Of a stretch of DNA of 64,000 bases, positions 9,197 to 18,018 are shown in pieces. The number at the start of each line of letters is the position of its first letter. Position 1 is the first letter of the stretch. This DNA comes from Spirochaetaceae bacterium. Its GTDB lineage: Bacteria > Spirochaetota > Leptospiria > Leptospirales > Leptonemataceae. The stretch lies in NCBI GenBank assembly GCA_002729885.1, contig PBUB01000004.1, forward strand, positions 124,001-188,000, in the 5' to 3' direction. The translations under genes were made by a program, and so were the position numbers. The notes under the pieces were generated by a model that was given only the letters and a program-made list of their open reading frames with translations, was not told where the DNA came from and made no database searches.

Positions 9197-12100
9197 ATGA
9201 GTGATTCCACTTTCTTTCAATCCGCCACCAGAGTCCTGAAGGAAAACCTGCCCATGGCGCGCAAATCCCTGATCATAGGGATGGGCGGATCGGGTATGAA
9301 GGGTATACTTTCGGCTCGCTCTCAAATTGAGCGCGAGATGCCATCAGAGGCCCGCACCTATATGCGATGGATTGGTATAGATACCACAGATATAGGGACC
9401 AGCATTGAAGGGAAGGGAGAGTCCTATCGCTTTCCTGGAAATGAGCAGCATTTCCAGGAAGACCGGCGAATGCTCTACATCGGGGCGCCCACTCCATCCG
9501 AACTCAGTCTGAGCTATCTAAAAGGGCTGAGGGAAAATGATCCTGCCTATAAATGGCTGCCGGATCCCGATATTTACAGGATCTCCACCAGGTCAGGCCA
9601 GGGCGCGAATCAGACCAGAGCGCTGGGTAGACTTGCATTCTTCCATAATTACGAAAAGATTCGCTCAGCCCTGGTAGCCGAAAAGGAAAGGCTGGAAGCC
9701 ATGAGCAATGATCCAGCTTATTTTCGCCTGATGGATGTGCAGGAAAAGTCCGCCGTAGAAGTGCTTGATCTGGATGTTGAGCTCAAACCAGGAAAGGTTC
9801 GCTATCACTTTTCTGACTATGTGCCCGGTCACAACGATATCCTGGACCTGGAGCTGGATGAAGAAACAAGGACCATTCTCTGTCCCCATATCCCCCTGGA
9901 AAAGATAAGTCCCGAGATCTTTCCCCGGGATGACAAAGGATACTATTTCGAGATTAATCCTGAACGAACCAGCATGAAGCATCTGGGATTTCAGATCAAG
10001 CATGCTCCCCGGGAAGGACAGATCAGCATTTTCCTCACGGCTTCGGTGGTGGGCGGTACCGGAAACGGTATGCTGCTGGATATGGCAGCCATGATTCATG
10101 ATATCTTCAAAGATACCTGGCCTGCACCCAAGCTATATGGAATCATCGTACTTCCATCTGCTTTTAAACGTGTGGTCTACAATCAAAACGCAAGAGCCAA
10201 TGCATACGCCGCCCTCAAGGAATTGGATTATTTTCAGAGCGGAAATGCCTTCGAAGCAACCTATCCCAATGGCCGTCACGTTAAGCTGGAGGACAGACTC
10301 TTTAAAGATGGCATGCTCTATCTTCTGGATGTAGAAAACCTTTCCGGTAATATCCTCCAGGACCGGGACCAGGTTCAGGAATTAACGGGTCAGTTCATTC
10401 ACACGTTTGTAAGCTCCACGGTGGGCGGCGCCATCGAAGAGAGAATGGTGAATGATTCCACCCGGGCCAGTATCTATTTTCCGGAGGATGGATCCGAGCC
10501 AGCCAGAAGAGCCAGTTATAATTCCTTTGGTATTTCTCGTGTAATGTATCCGGTGCCCATCCTGCGCGAGGTGGGCTTCAAGCTGGCAGCCCTTAGAATT
10601 ATTAAGCGATTCCATGAAAAAGTAGATCAGAAGCTTCTGAACGAAACCTTCGGTGATCTCAATCGAGGACTGGTTCGAGCCCTGAGACTGAACTGTGCTT
10701 TGATCTTTGAACGAATGTATCCGGATTATCGCCTGGACTGGAAAGCGGAGTTCAATGGATATCGAGACCGAATCCAGAGAAGTATGCGGAGCGGCGATCG
10801 TAGCGGTGTGGTATCTATCCTGGAGCTCATGCGACGGGACTATGGCCGGGGCGAAATGGAGCATCATAAAGACCGGCTTCTACGTCGTATGGAAAGCCGA
10901 TGGCGCCTGGAGCTGGAAAAGGTTCAGCAGGTTATGGAAGAGGCTGTGGCGGAAATCACGGCAGATCCTTCCAGGGGCTTTCTGTTTACTCGCGCCTTGC
11001 TGGACCGGGTAATGGAACGCCTGGAATTCTTCCAGGGACTCTGCTACGAAAGCAGGGTAGGGCTGAACTATTACGCGGATTCAGAAATCGAAGAACAACT
11101 ACGTGCACTGGATACCGGGGACTTCAATGCGAAGCGCGTAGAAGCTGTATATACAATGATTCGTCTGAATCATCTGCAGCTAATCCATGAATCCATGCTG
11201 CAGGCCACAGAAGAGTTTTTGCGAGAATTCAAAGGATCACTCTATCAGCTCAGAAATGAAACCCTGGCTCCTCTGGAGGATCGGCTACAGACCCTGGCTC
11301 ATAGCCTGCATGATGAGATTCAAAAAAGCCACTTTGAATTACTGCAAAAGAAGAACCCTTTGTTCTTCTATCTGGTGAATAAGCCAGAGATCAAAGGTTT
11401 CATAAATCGGCACTTTGGCGCCAGACTCAGTCTGGACGATCTATGCAATGAAGTGGATTTTCTGGGCATGGACCGGGGTGATGATACGACTCAGATTGTG
11501 CAGACGTATTTGATGGGCCGCTTTGGCCTGGAAGTGCTGGAACGTAGTCAATCCGAGATGGAAGAATTGATCCATCAGGAGCTGGGACTGGAGATTCTAC
11601 AGAAAAGCCCGGAGGAAGCCCGCGAGATTCTATACGGCCAGCAAGGCGATGACCGTCAGTGGAAAATCGATGAGGCCACCATGAACCGAATCGAGGTAGA
11701 TCGTCTGCGAGCCGGTCTATTCCAGGTCATTCAAAAGAGATTTGCAGGATTTTCCTTTGAGAATCTCTCCATTCAGGATGTTCTCAGAGAGAAAAAAATT
11801 GAGCTCAAAAGCCTTCTTACCAAGCTGGATACATATTCCCGGCCCTATACATCCGCAAACTTCAACGGGCTGCGGTCCATGGAGTATTTTCGAGCGGTAA
11901 CTCAATTTCCATTGAATGTGTTCGAAGAAGGAGACAGCGCACCGGAGCGAGCTCAGAATGATCTGCCCCCCAGAATGGATCATTATACCAAACGATCAAC
12001 GGTCAGTCCCAATATCTCTGTAGAGTGCTTTGAGGTGCCTAATCTGGTTAAGCCCTATGAAATTATTTCCATGGGCATCGTTCTGGGTTTTCCGCTTTTC

Positions 12101-13024
12101 CGTGTGAATGGGCTGAACGATTGCGTAAATGATTACCATGATTTAATGCACCGTCGAGAACATCCTCTGCATCTTTTCAACAATCCTTCTTTTGATGCGA
12201 AATACTTTCCGGATCCCTATCGCACCAGAAACTATCTTAATCCAAAACAGCTCTGGAACGGTCTTCTGGAGTTTCAACTGCTTGAAAAGAAAGCCGGTGG
12301 TTACGAATACGCAGAAAGCATACACGATGGCATGCGGCAAATCCTGGCCGGGGAAACCTATTCATCCGGAATTCGCAAGCTGATGGATGAGGTTCAGGCT
12401 GGCGGCGGACTGGAGAAGATCAGTCCAGAACTCTTTGCGCGATGCCTGGCAGGCCCGGGCATACTCAAAAAGAACAAAGATGGGCAGATCTACTTTCGCA
12501 AAGAATACGATCTTATTATTCGAGATATTCTCGATGGAGATGGAACCGGACAGAGAGCCAGCGAAGCGAACCTGACTAAAGAGCAGTATCTGGAGCAAAA
12601 AACCAGAGCCGTATATTTCAAGGGAATGGGCGATCTGGTGAAGTTTGTCTTCTCCAACGCGAAAGTGAAGTCCTTTTTGCTGACAGATCTGCAGCGTATT
12701 TTTCAGGATACCAGAGGAAGCCAGATCAGCGGCGCGGCGGTTCAAATACCTCGGTCAAAACTGGCATCTATTAAGCTGCATTCCTTCAAAGACGAGTTTC
12801 AGTTCTACGATTACTTCCAGACCAACGGTTCTCTGGCCTGGCAGGATTTTCTCAAAAATGAGATTGTGCAGAAAGTGGATTCAGTACTGAGAACTTACAG
12901 ACATCCCCAGGATCCAACCCTGCCGGACCGGGCAAGGATGGAAGCCTATCTCGAGGAACGCAAGGATTCCATCCCATTCGTAGCTTTATGGGAACTAAAG
13001 GTGAAGCATGGAGTAATCCGCTAA
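9197..13024 (+). CDS. Large tubulin/FtsZ-superfamily-like protein (1275 aa)
   Basis: The N-terminal third resembles the tubulin-like family of bacteria (Pfam Tubulin_2 type). The glycine loop LIIGMGGSGMKG lies at residues 25-36, QTRALGRLAFF near 140, and the nucleotide-binding signature VVGGTGNGM covers residues 284-292, with GGTGNG at 286-291 matching the GGTGSG loop of tubulin and FtsZ. NQNARANAYAALKELDYF follows. The remaining roughly 800 residues are long, charged and helical and I recognise nothing in them. There is no signal peptide or membrane helix, so it is cytoplasmic, probably held at the membrane by the two-helix protein just upstream. It is far larger than FtsZ (about 400 aa), so it is not the division protein. 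A bidirectional terminator ends the unit at 13050-13073. Polymerisation and GTPase activity are inferred. Confidence 0.85.
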   Translation: MSDSTFFQSATRVLKENLPMARKSLIIGMGGSGMKGILSARSQIEREMPSEARTYMRWIGIDTTDIGTSIEGKGESYRFPGNEQHFQEDRRMLYIGAPTPSELSLSYLKGLRENDPAYKWLPDPDIYRISTRSGQGANQTRALGRLAFFHNYEKIRSALVAEKERLEAMSNDPAYFRLMDVQEKSAVEVLDLDVELKPGKVRYHFSDYVPGHNDILDLELDEETRTILCPHIPLEKISPEIFPRDDKGYYFEINPERTSMKHLGFQIKHAPREGQISIFLTASVVGGTGNGMLLDMAAMIHDIFKDTWPAPKLYGIIVLPSAFKRVVYNQNARANAYAALKELDYFQSGNAFEATYPNGRHVKLEDRLFKDGMLYLLDVENLSGNILQDRDQVQELTGQFIHTFVSSTVGGAIEERMVNDSTRASIYFPEDGSEPARRASYNSFGISRVMYPVPILREVGFKLAALRIIKRFHEKVDQKLLNETFGDLNRGLVRALRLNCALIFERMYPDYRLDWKAEFNGYRDRIQRSMRSGDRSGVVSILELMRRDYGRGEMEHHKDRLLRRMESRWRLELEKVQQVMEEAVAEITADPSRGFLFTRALLDRVMERLEFFQGLCYESRVGLNYYADSEIEEQLRALDTGDFNAKRVEAVYTMIRLNHLQLIHESMLQATEEFLREFKGSLYQLRNETLAPLEDRLQTLAHSLHDEIQKSHFELLQKKNPLFFYLVNKPEIKGFINRHFGARLSLDDLCNEVDFLGMDRGDDTTQIVQTYLMGRFGLEVLERSQSEMEELIHQELGLEILQKSPEEAREILYGQQGDDRQWKIDEATMNRIEVDRLRAGLFQVIQKRFAGFSFENLSIQDVLREKKIELKSLLTKLDTYSRPYTSANFNGLRSMEYFRAVTQFPLNVFEEGDSAPERAQNDLPPRMDHYTKRSTVSPNISVECFEVPNLVKPYEIISMGIVLGFPLFRVNGLNDCVNDYHDLMHRREHPLHLFNNPSFDAKYFPDPYRTRNYLNPKQLWNGLLEFQLLEKKAGGYEYAESIHDGMRQILAGETYSSGIRKLMDEVQAGGGLEKISPELFARCLAGPGILKKNKDGQIYFRKEYDLIIRDILDGDGTGQRASEANLTKEQYLEQKTRAVYFKGMGDLVKFVFSNAKVKSFLLTDLQRIFQDTRGSQISGAAVQIPRSKLASIKLHSFKDEFQFYDYFQTNGSLAWQDFLKNEIVQKVDSVLRTYRHPQDPTLPDRARMEAYLEERKDSIPFVALWELKVKHGVIR

Positions 13025-13049
13025 CCCCAGAACCTGTCTGTGAATAAAA

Positions 13050-13073
13050 AAAGGGCCGCGATTGCGACCCTTT
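13050..13073. terminator. Bidirectional rho-independent terminator
   Basis: AAAGGGCCGC-GATT-GCGACCCTTT forms a 10-bp stem with one G-T pair. It is flanked by an A-run on the left and TTTATT on the right, so it can end both the tubulin-like transcript (plus, stop at 13024) and the tRNA transcript (minus, 3' end at 13076), with T-rich tails on both strands. Confidence 0.88.
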
Positions 13074-13075
13074 AT

Positions 13076-13147
13076 TCGGGATGACTGGATTTGAACCAGC
13101 GACCACTCGCCCCCCAGACGAGTGCGCTACCACTGCGCCACATCCCG
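13076..13147 (-). tRNA. tRNA-Pro (anticodon GGG)
   Basis: A complete cloverleaf on the minus strand: 7-bp acceptor stem CGGGATG/CATCCCG, D stem GCGC/GCGC with loop AGTGGTA, anticodon stem CTCGT/GCGAG with loop CTGGGGG (anticodon GGG, reading CCC and CCU), and T arm GCTGG-TTCAAAT-CCAGT. The first base is C and pairs with G, as usual for bacterial tRNA-Pro. The discriminator base is A. CCA is not encoded. Only two bases separate its 3' end from the terminator stem, so the primary transcript is very short on that side. Confidence 0.95.
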
Positions 13148-13204
13148 TTGCCTTCCAGAAATGATTCAGTGGCTACGGTGTCAAGGCCAACTACAATTAC
13201 AGCG

Positions 13205-14050
13205 CTACTGGATAAGATTCAGGACCTCCCGAAGCCTGCCATCTCGGGTAGCTTCCCGGAGGAGCTCGAACAACTCCTCCACATCTGCATCCGCTTCAAT
13301 CCGTAGCCTTAAATCCAGATAACCGGCCTCCAGATGATCCGGAATTAGGTAGGTCAATTTTTTATGCCCCGGAAGATTTTTCTGAAGTTTAAATACCTTC
13401 TCCTGGAGTCCGCTGATCTCCGGATATCTGTGGCGATAGAGCTGATCGCGAATCTGCTCTGCGGGAAAGGATCCACTGCGGGCCTTCCAGTTGCCAGAGA
13501 ATTCCAGAGCCTGCTTCAGGGCTTCCTCTTGCTGCTCTGGAGCTAGATCGTGATAGTACTGGATAATTTCCTTTACCAGGTTCTTCTTGAATCCCCGGCC
13601 AAGCCATAATTCCATCCATTGCCCGCGACTGCTCGGATCGACGCGATCCCACAGCCGCAGCACATTGAGAGGAAACTCATAAAGCATATATAGCTCTTCG
13701 CTGGCTGCGCTGAGAGCTGCCCATTGTTTCCATTCATCCCGGCTGCGATAATGGGCTTTCCAGCCCAGGGCCTGGATCAATCCATCCGGGATCATATCCC
13801 GGGCTTCCGTAAACCGGGCCAGAGCAGGGATGTTTCGCTCAATGAACCTCAGCAAATATGCCCAAACAGGTGCCTGCTCAAGATCCTCGGTCTCCAGAAT
13901 TAGAACAGGATAGTTCTTTACTGGAAAAGCCTCCTGGTCTGCTTCTGGAAATGCAATCCACTGATCCGGAAGCTTGACCAGTATTCCCTGGGACTTCAGT
14001 ACGGGATGATCTGGCTTTTGGGGACGGTGTTCGAGCAAGGCCCATTGCAT
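13205..14050 (-). CDS. Hypothetical protein, 281 aa
   Basis: No family recognised. The protein is soluble and rich in Trp, Leu and Glu. It has a beta-like N-terminal part (GILVKLPDQWIAF, YPVLILETED) followed by helical regions and a C-terminus LRLRIEADADVEELFELLREAT that could be a small ligand- or protein-binding segment. The segment FKKNLVKEIIQYYHDL and the one around IRDQLYRHRYPE recall helical DNA-binding proteins, but there is no clear helix-turn-helix. It is transcribed toward the tRNA-Pro gene and diverges from an epimerase-like gene 55 bases away, so both promoters lie between 14051 and 14105. Start at ATG 14050. Confidence 0.7.
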   Translation of the reverse strand: MQWALLEHRPQKPDHPVLKSQGILVKLPDQWIAFPEADQEAFPVKNYPVLILETEDLEQAPVWAYLLRFIERNIPALARFTEARDMIPDGLIQALGWKAHYRSRDEWKQWAALSAASEELYMLYEFPLNVLRLWDRVDPSSRGQWMELWLGRGFKKNLVKEIIQYYHDLAPEQQEEALKQALEFSGNWKARSGSFPAEQIRDQLYRHRYPEISGLQEKVFKLQKNLPGHKKLTYLIPDHLEAGYLDLRLRIEADADVEELFELLREATRDGRLREVLNLIQ

Positions 14051-14105
14051 GGTGTCAGACTGAAAAAAGCCTGTGCATCAACAACCCACTTCTTTTGCTG
14101 CTTGT

Positions 14106-14933
14106 ATGTCCATTCGCCGAATTCTCTGCCTGGGTAGGAGCTTTACCGGAGGCTATCTTGCCAGCGAATTTCCGGTGAAAGTCCGATTCCTGAGTCGTAG
14201 TGATTCCGATTCGCTGGATGGCTTCGAACCGGATATGATTCTTGATACAGTGCCAGCTGTAGAGGAAGAAGGAAAGCTTCAGAACCCACTGTATCGCACT
14301 GAAATCGCATCATTTCAAGTTCCGTACGTCCATATCTCCAGCACTTCCGTGTATCCAGGTTCTGAAAAAGGATTACTGGAAGTGGACGAACTTTCTGCCA
14401 CTGGAAATTCAGAAAAGTGTATGCGAAGGCTGCTGGTTGAGCAGGCCATTCTGGAGCATCGACCGGATGCATTGATTGTTCGCGCAGGCGGACTCTATGG
14501 ACCAGGCCGCAGTCTCCCTCTATTTCTGGCCCAGGGGCGAGGGAGGTTCTTTGAGCGAGGCGATGAAATCATATCCAGGATCCATGTCCATGATCTGTGT
14601 AGAATCGTTCTGGCTGCAGGGGCAAGGGTAATGGATGGAGAGGGCTCCTTTCCCGGTTTCCAGCGAGAACAATTGATCAATGCTGTGGATCCGAATCCTT
14701 CGTCCGTAGAAGAAACCAGAGCCTACCTTCAGGAGTTCTATCAGAAGCGAGAGATTCGCGAAGCGCTACAGAAAGAAGGATTGCAGGCTCCCGCAGAAAT
14801 GCCAGCACCTGCGAAAGTGCCAGGACAGAGGCTCGTCAAAAGCCGATACGCGGAACAATTGATTGGTAGGTTTCGCTTTCCTGACTTTAAGGCTGGCTTT
14901 TGGGATTCTATGCTTCGGCAGCGGGTCGGGTAA
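14106..14933 (+). CDS. Atypical NAD(P)-binding epimerase/dehydratase-like SDR (YeeZ-like)
   Basis: A Rossmann-fold protein of the extended/atypical short-chain dehydrogenase group. From ATG 14106 it starts MSIRRILCLGRSFTGGYLA, a GxxxTG-type nucleotide loop close to the N-terminus, then has ISSTSVYPG and AGGLYGPGR, the two most typical later motifs of this group. The usual active-site YxxxK is absent; the corresponding region reads KCMRRLLVEQAI, so it may not be an oxidoreductase and could be a regulatory or sugar-nucleotide-binding member. The C-terminal 60 residues contain an Ala/Pro-rich linker. An in-frame ATG at 14073 is possible but would add eleven residues before the fold. It diverges from the 281-residue unknown gene. 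Confidence 0.78.
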   Translation: MSIRRILCLGRSFTGGYLASEFPVKVRFLSRSDSDSLDGFEPDMILDTVPAVEEEGKLQNPLYRTEIASFQVPYVHISSTSVYPGSEKGLLEVDELSATGNSEKCMRRLLVEQAILEHRPDALIVRAGGLYGPGRSLPLFLAQGRGRFFERGDEIISRIHVHDLCRIVLAAGARVMDGEGSFPGFQREQLINAVDPNPSSVEETRAYLQEFYQKREIREALQKEGLQAPAEMPAPAKVPGQRLVKSRYAEQLIGRFRFPDFKAGFWDSMLRQRVG

Positions 14934-15120
14934 CATTCAGGAAAATTCCAAATTTTCCAATTGAGACGGCGATGGCTGATAAGCTCGTACTACAGAGGGC
15001 CTGATTCCAGTTAAAAAAAGCCTCCGGTTCAGCCCCCCTGGACAGCTCGCTCAGTCTCTACTGAGTGCGGCGCTGACCAATGCATTGAACATACGGGGGA
15101 TGGATTCCGTCAGAATTAAT

Positions 15121-15684
15121 ATGCTCAAGCAACCTCTGCTTTTAATGCTGACGATAGCCATGGCCGGTCCCCTGACTGCGGAGAATCCAGAAAGAGACCT
15201 GCAGGCCTGCGCCCATCATTACGATAACATTTCGCGGCTCGCAGAAGAGACCTTCGGTACCGAAAGCCGGCAAGCAGTGAAGCAAATGGGATTAACTGAA
15301 CCGGACGGATGCGCGGTTTATGCGGAATTCGAAGATCAAGGTCTTCTTATTTTTGTATCGGAACATCAGGATCGTAAGGGGGCAGAGAAGACATGGCGCG
15401 AACTCGTTGCAGAGTATCAGAAAAAGATGCGGAGGGAACGAGACACCGATGGTGGAAAGCAGGTAAGCATGAAGCTCGAAAGCCAGGAATTCCTGATGCG
15501 CGCGCTTACCCCGGGACTCGTTGACGCTGGAGGTTACATCGGAAATATTAAATGTCGATGGGTTAACCTTACTGTAGCCTGCGCGGCCTCCTTTACGGTA
15601 GCAGCATCAAAAATCGAAGTTCGCGAGGATTCAGCCGAATACTGGCCATTTCCGAAATGGCCTGAATACGTGGACAATCTTTAG
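15121..15684 (+). CDS. Secreted hypothetical protein
   Basis: No family recognised. From ATG 15121 the product starts with a signal peptide (MLKQPLLLMLTIAMAGPLTA, cleavage likely after TAE or LTA), so it is predicted periplasmic or surface-exposed. The mature part, about 165 residues, holds four or five cysteines (ACAHHY, GCAVY, IKCRW, VACAA), which could form disulfides outside the cytoplasm. The frame is open from 15085 and a start at the intervening ATG 15100 (MDSVRIN) is also possible because it follows a GGGG run. It stands alone between the epimerase-like gene and the converging queF gene. Confidence 0.65.
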   Translation: MLKQPLLLMLTIAMAGPLTAENPERDLQACAHHYDNISRLAEETFGTESRQAVKQMGLTEPDGCAVYAEFEDQGLLIFVSEHQDRKGAEKTWRELVAEYQKKMRRERDTDGGKQVSMKLESQEFLMRALTPGLVDAGGYIGNIKCRWVNLTVACAASFTVAASKIEVREDSAEYWPFPKWPEYVDNL

Positions 15685-15860
15685 TAACGGACCTGAGCCT
15701 ACCCTCTTTGTAGCTTTTAGTATTGGAACCGGGCCCGGGCTTTGCCAGCTCAGCCGGAATTTTCGCTTCGGCCTGGTCGCTTCAGTTCAGAAACGGAGAA
15801 ACTCTTCTCATCTGGTACGGAGCTATGGGCCGAAATGGCAGCCGGCACTTTTTTCCGATA

Positions 15861-16277
15861 CTATTCATTTGGTGCAGAATATGTAGCGGTGACCCGGGTT
15901 TTGATGCCCCCTCTGACATTGTAATCGCCATGCAGACGCATCCATCTGGGCTTGCATGCCTTTACAAGATCATCGAGCATTCGGTTTACAACATTCTCAT
16001 GGAAAATGCCGACGTTGCGGTAGGCCGTAACATACTCTTTCAGGCTCTTGAGCTCCAGACAGAACTCCGCTGGCTTATAGGCCAGATATAGAATGCCAAA
16101 GTCCGGCAGACCTGTCTTGGGACAAATTGCGGTGAATTCCGGAATCTCCATATCGATGCGATAGGATTTGCCCGGATAGATATTGGCGAAGACCTCGATT
16201 TCAGGAAACTTCAGATCGCGGACATGATCCTGACGGCCTTCATAGGCTCCGGTATGGATGTTCGTATCTTCGCTCAT
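15861..16277 (-). CDS. queF: NADPH-dependent 7-cyano-7-deazaguanine reductase (QueF, short form)
   Basis: Reduces preQ0 to preQ1 in queuosine synthesis. At 138 residues it is the unimodular YkvM-type enzyme. EFTAICPKTGLPDFG holds the nucleophilic Cys52, which forms the thioimide with preQ0, and the acid Asp59. ELKSLKEY (from residue 75) is the second family signature, contributing to substrate and NADPH binding. An AAGGGA ribosome site lies eight bases before ATG 16277. No other queuosine gene is nearby, so it appears to be a single-gene unit. Identity is secure. Confidence 0.96.
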   Translation of the reverse strand: MSEDTNIHTGAYEGRQDHVRDLKFPEIEVFANIYPGKSYRIDMEIPEFTAICPKTGLPDFGILYLAYKPAEFCLELKSLKEYVTAYRNVGIFHENVVNRMLDDLVKACKPRWMRLHGDYNVRGGIKTRVTATYSAPNE

Positions 16278-16473
16278 CTGGAATATCCCTTGAGAACCAT
16301 TGCCGCAAAGAGGGCTTTCCAGGAAAGCAAAACTGATATTGCCAGAGCAGGTAATTGGTTCAATTGACCGGGCAAGAAATCTGTTAAATTGGAACGGTGA
16401 GGTTTCGCCGCCAGCGTAGCATTAATCCAGGGGTTCGGGAATCATTCGAAAACAGGAATCTGAAAAATAAAAA

Positions 16474-16500
16474 GCCCGACTCCCCAGAAGAGAGCCGGGC
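16474..16500 (-). terminator. Rho-independent terminator after the phasin-like gene
   Basis: Read on the minus strand, GCCCGGCTC pairs with GAGTCGGGC (one G-T pair) around a 9-base loop and is followed by TTTTTATTTTT. It lies 34 bases after the stop of the phasin-like gene at 16534. Confidence 0.88.
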
Positions 16501-16533
16501 CTGTGCACTGCACGAGGCAGCTGCATTGGATCC

Positions 16534-16953
16534 TTACGCTCCAGTGGAGGTGCTGGATCCGCCGGAAGTAGAAGCTCCACCACCGCGCAGCTCATTTACT
16601 TTGCTGTTGATCACGTTGGTAAGCTCTTCGATCTTATCTTTGATTTCATTTACTCGTTCTTCAGGAACGATTTTTTCGATCTCAACGGTTGCTTTGTTGT
16701 ACAGGTCCTGCAGCTGAGTCAGAGCCTGATTGTAAGCATCGCCAGTTTTCTGGTTCAGATCGTTAGCTTGAGCTACGATGTCATCCAGTACTTTGCGCAG
16801 TTGAACTGCAGGCTCGCTATTGTCAGCGGCACCTTTTGATTTTAGCTCATCAAATGTTCTTTGAACTTCTTTGATGGCATTGTTTACGCTATCTTCACCT
16901 GCGCGAAACAGAGCGATACCAGCGTTGAGAACGTCGTGCAGAATCTTTTCCAT
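16534..16953 (-). CDS. Phasin-like granule- or membrane-associated protein
   Basis: A 139-residue helical protein with an amphipathic, coiled-coil-like middle (heptad pattern from about residue 5 to 120) and a flexible Gly/Ser/Thr/Ala C-terminal tail (GGGASTSGGSSTSTGA). Length, helix content and the tail fit phasin-superfamily proteins, which coat polyhydroxyalkanoate granules, although related proteins in spirochaetes are of unknown role and no PHA synthase is in this window. It is a single-gene unit with its own well-defined promoter, palindrome, ribosome site (AAGGTAGGA) and terminator, which suggests an abundant, regulated product. Confidence 0.78.
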   Translation of the reverse strand: MEKILHDVLNAGIALFRAGEDSVNNAIKEVQRTFDELKSKGAADNSEPAVQLRKVLDDIVAQANDLNQKTGDAYNQALTQLQDLYNKATVEIEKIVPEERVNEIKDKIEELTNVINSKVNELRGGGASTSGGSSTSTGA

Positions 16954-16991
16954 GACTATCCTACCTTATTGAGTTTTTTTTGCCTGCGTTT

Positions 16992-17039
16992 TTGTGCAAC
17001 GCACAAGTCAGTATTGTGCAGTGCGTCATTGCTTGTCAA
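16992..17039 (-). promoter_or_regulatory. Promoter and overlapping palindromic operator of the phasin-like gene
   Basis: On the minus strand a perfect -35 TTGACA (17034-17039) is followed 18 bases later by AATACT (17010-17015) as -10. Just downstream, where +1 should fall, is the perfect palindrome TTGTGC-GTT-GCACAA (16992-17006), whose core is TGC-N3-GCA; a related half site lies inside the spacer (17015-17025). PhaR repressors of phasin genes are known to bind TGC-rich TGC-N3/4-GCA sites, so this could be the operator of a PhaR-like protein. That link is inference. Confidence 0.65.
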
Positions 17040-17079
17040 ATTTTTTTTTACTGCGATCCCCATTTTTTGGCAAGCGGAA

Positions 17080-17928
17080 TCAATGTTTTGCCAGCCAGTT
17101 TCTCAAATCTTCCAGTGGCTCCCGACGGATTTCATTGAAAATCTCGTGATAGAGACCTTCATAGATCTGAAGGGAGCGGTCCACGGAGGAAATTCGTTCA
17201 TAGAATTCCATAGAGCCATCCACACTGGCAATTTCATCATCGGAGCCATGACCGATCCATACCGGAAGTCGCACCTTGCTGGCCCGGCGAAGAACTTCAT
17301 CTCCAGCCTCCAGGAGACTTAATGCCATGCGCACGCTGACCTTTCCATGGACCAGAGGGTCTGAATGATAGGCCTTCTTCACCGCCTCATCATGACTGAT
17401 GAAATTCTCGTCCAGCCCGGCCTCCATTATCAAATCGTCCTTCACAAAGGATAGAAATTGACCGGCGGCTTTCTTGAACTGCATGGCCGGGGTTAACTTT
17501 ACCTTCAATCCCGGTGCGCTCAGTAATAGTCCTGCGATTTCCCATTGATTGAGCTGAGTAGTGGCAAAGGAGGCGGCCACAAGACCACCCATGGAATGGC
17601 CCAGCAGAAATGGTTTTCGGATTCCCCATTTCTCTTTCAAATGCAACAGAAATTGCTCCAGGTCCCGAACATATCGGAAGATTCCGGGGCTATCTCCTTT
17701 CTTTCCCTGGCTGCGACCATGGCCTCGCGCATCAAAGGAGTATACTGCGATCTTTTGAGCATCCAGCACATCCAGGACATTTCCATAGCGATCGCTATGC
17801 TCACCGAATCCATGATGAATGATCAGGTGTTTCTGTGGCCTGGGAGGCACCCAGCTCTGGGTGAAGAGCCGAAGCCCGTCGTCTGTTATGATTTTGTCTC
17901 TGTGATTTTGATACGTAGAGGAGACCAT
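17080..17928 (-). CDS. Alpha/beta hydrolase, monoacylglycerol-lipase/lysophospholipase-like
   Basis: A serine hydrolase of the Hydrolase_4 (serine aminopeptidase S33) family, which includes monoacylglycerol lipases. Counted from ATG 17928, the oxyanion segment HHGFGEHSDRY is at about residues 38-48, DARGHGRS near 66-73, and the nucleophile motif GHSMGG puts Ser112 at the elbow. The remaining triad members are the Asp in HGSDDEIA and the His in YHEIFNE. No signal peptide is visible, so it is probably cytoplasmic. The frame extends 13 codons further to a TTG, but ATG 17928 gives the normal family N-terminus. It faces a divergent lipoprotein gene 90 bases away. Confidence 0.9.
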   Translation of the reverse strand: MVSSTYQNHRDKIITDDGLRLFTQSWVPPRPQKHLIIHHGFGEHSDRYGNVLDVLDAQKIAVYSFDARGHGRSQGKKGDSPGIFRYVRDLEQFLLHLKEKWGIRKPFLLGHSMGGLVAASFATTQLNQWEIAGLLLSAPGLKVKLTPAMQFKKAAGQFLSFVKDDLIMEAGLDENFISHDEAVKKAYHSDPLVHGKVSVRMALSLLEAGDEVLRRASKVRLPVWIGHGSDDEIASVDGSMEFYERISSVDRSLQIYEGLYHEIFNEIRREPLEDLRNWLAKH

Positions 17929-18018
17929 GGTCAGGGGAATAGAACCGAAACAGCGCCAGTTAATCAATCAAAACTCGATTATGCTTTTCATGGTCGGGTG
18001 CCCGGCCATGCTGTCAGC

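Noticed and set aside
15723..16091. 122-codon open frame opposite queF
   Set aside because: Antisense to a certain QueF gene; no ribosome site or recognisable motif.
17545..18018. Longer N-terminus for the lipoprotein at 18019
   Set aside because: The extension is antisense to the hydrolase gene and would bury the lipoprotein signal peptide inside the protein.
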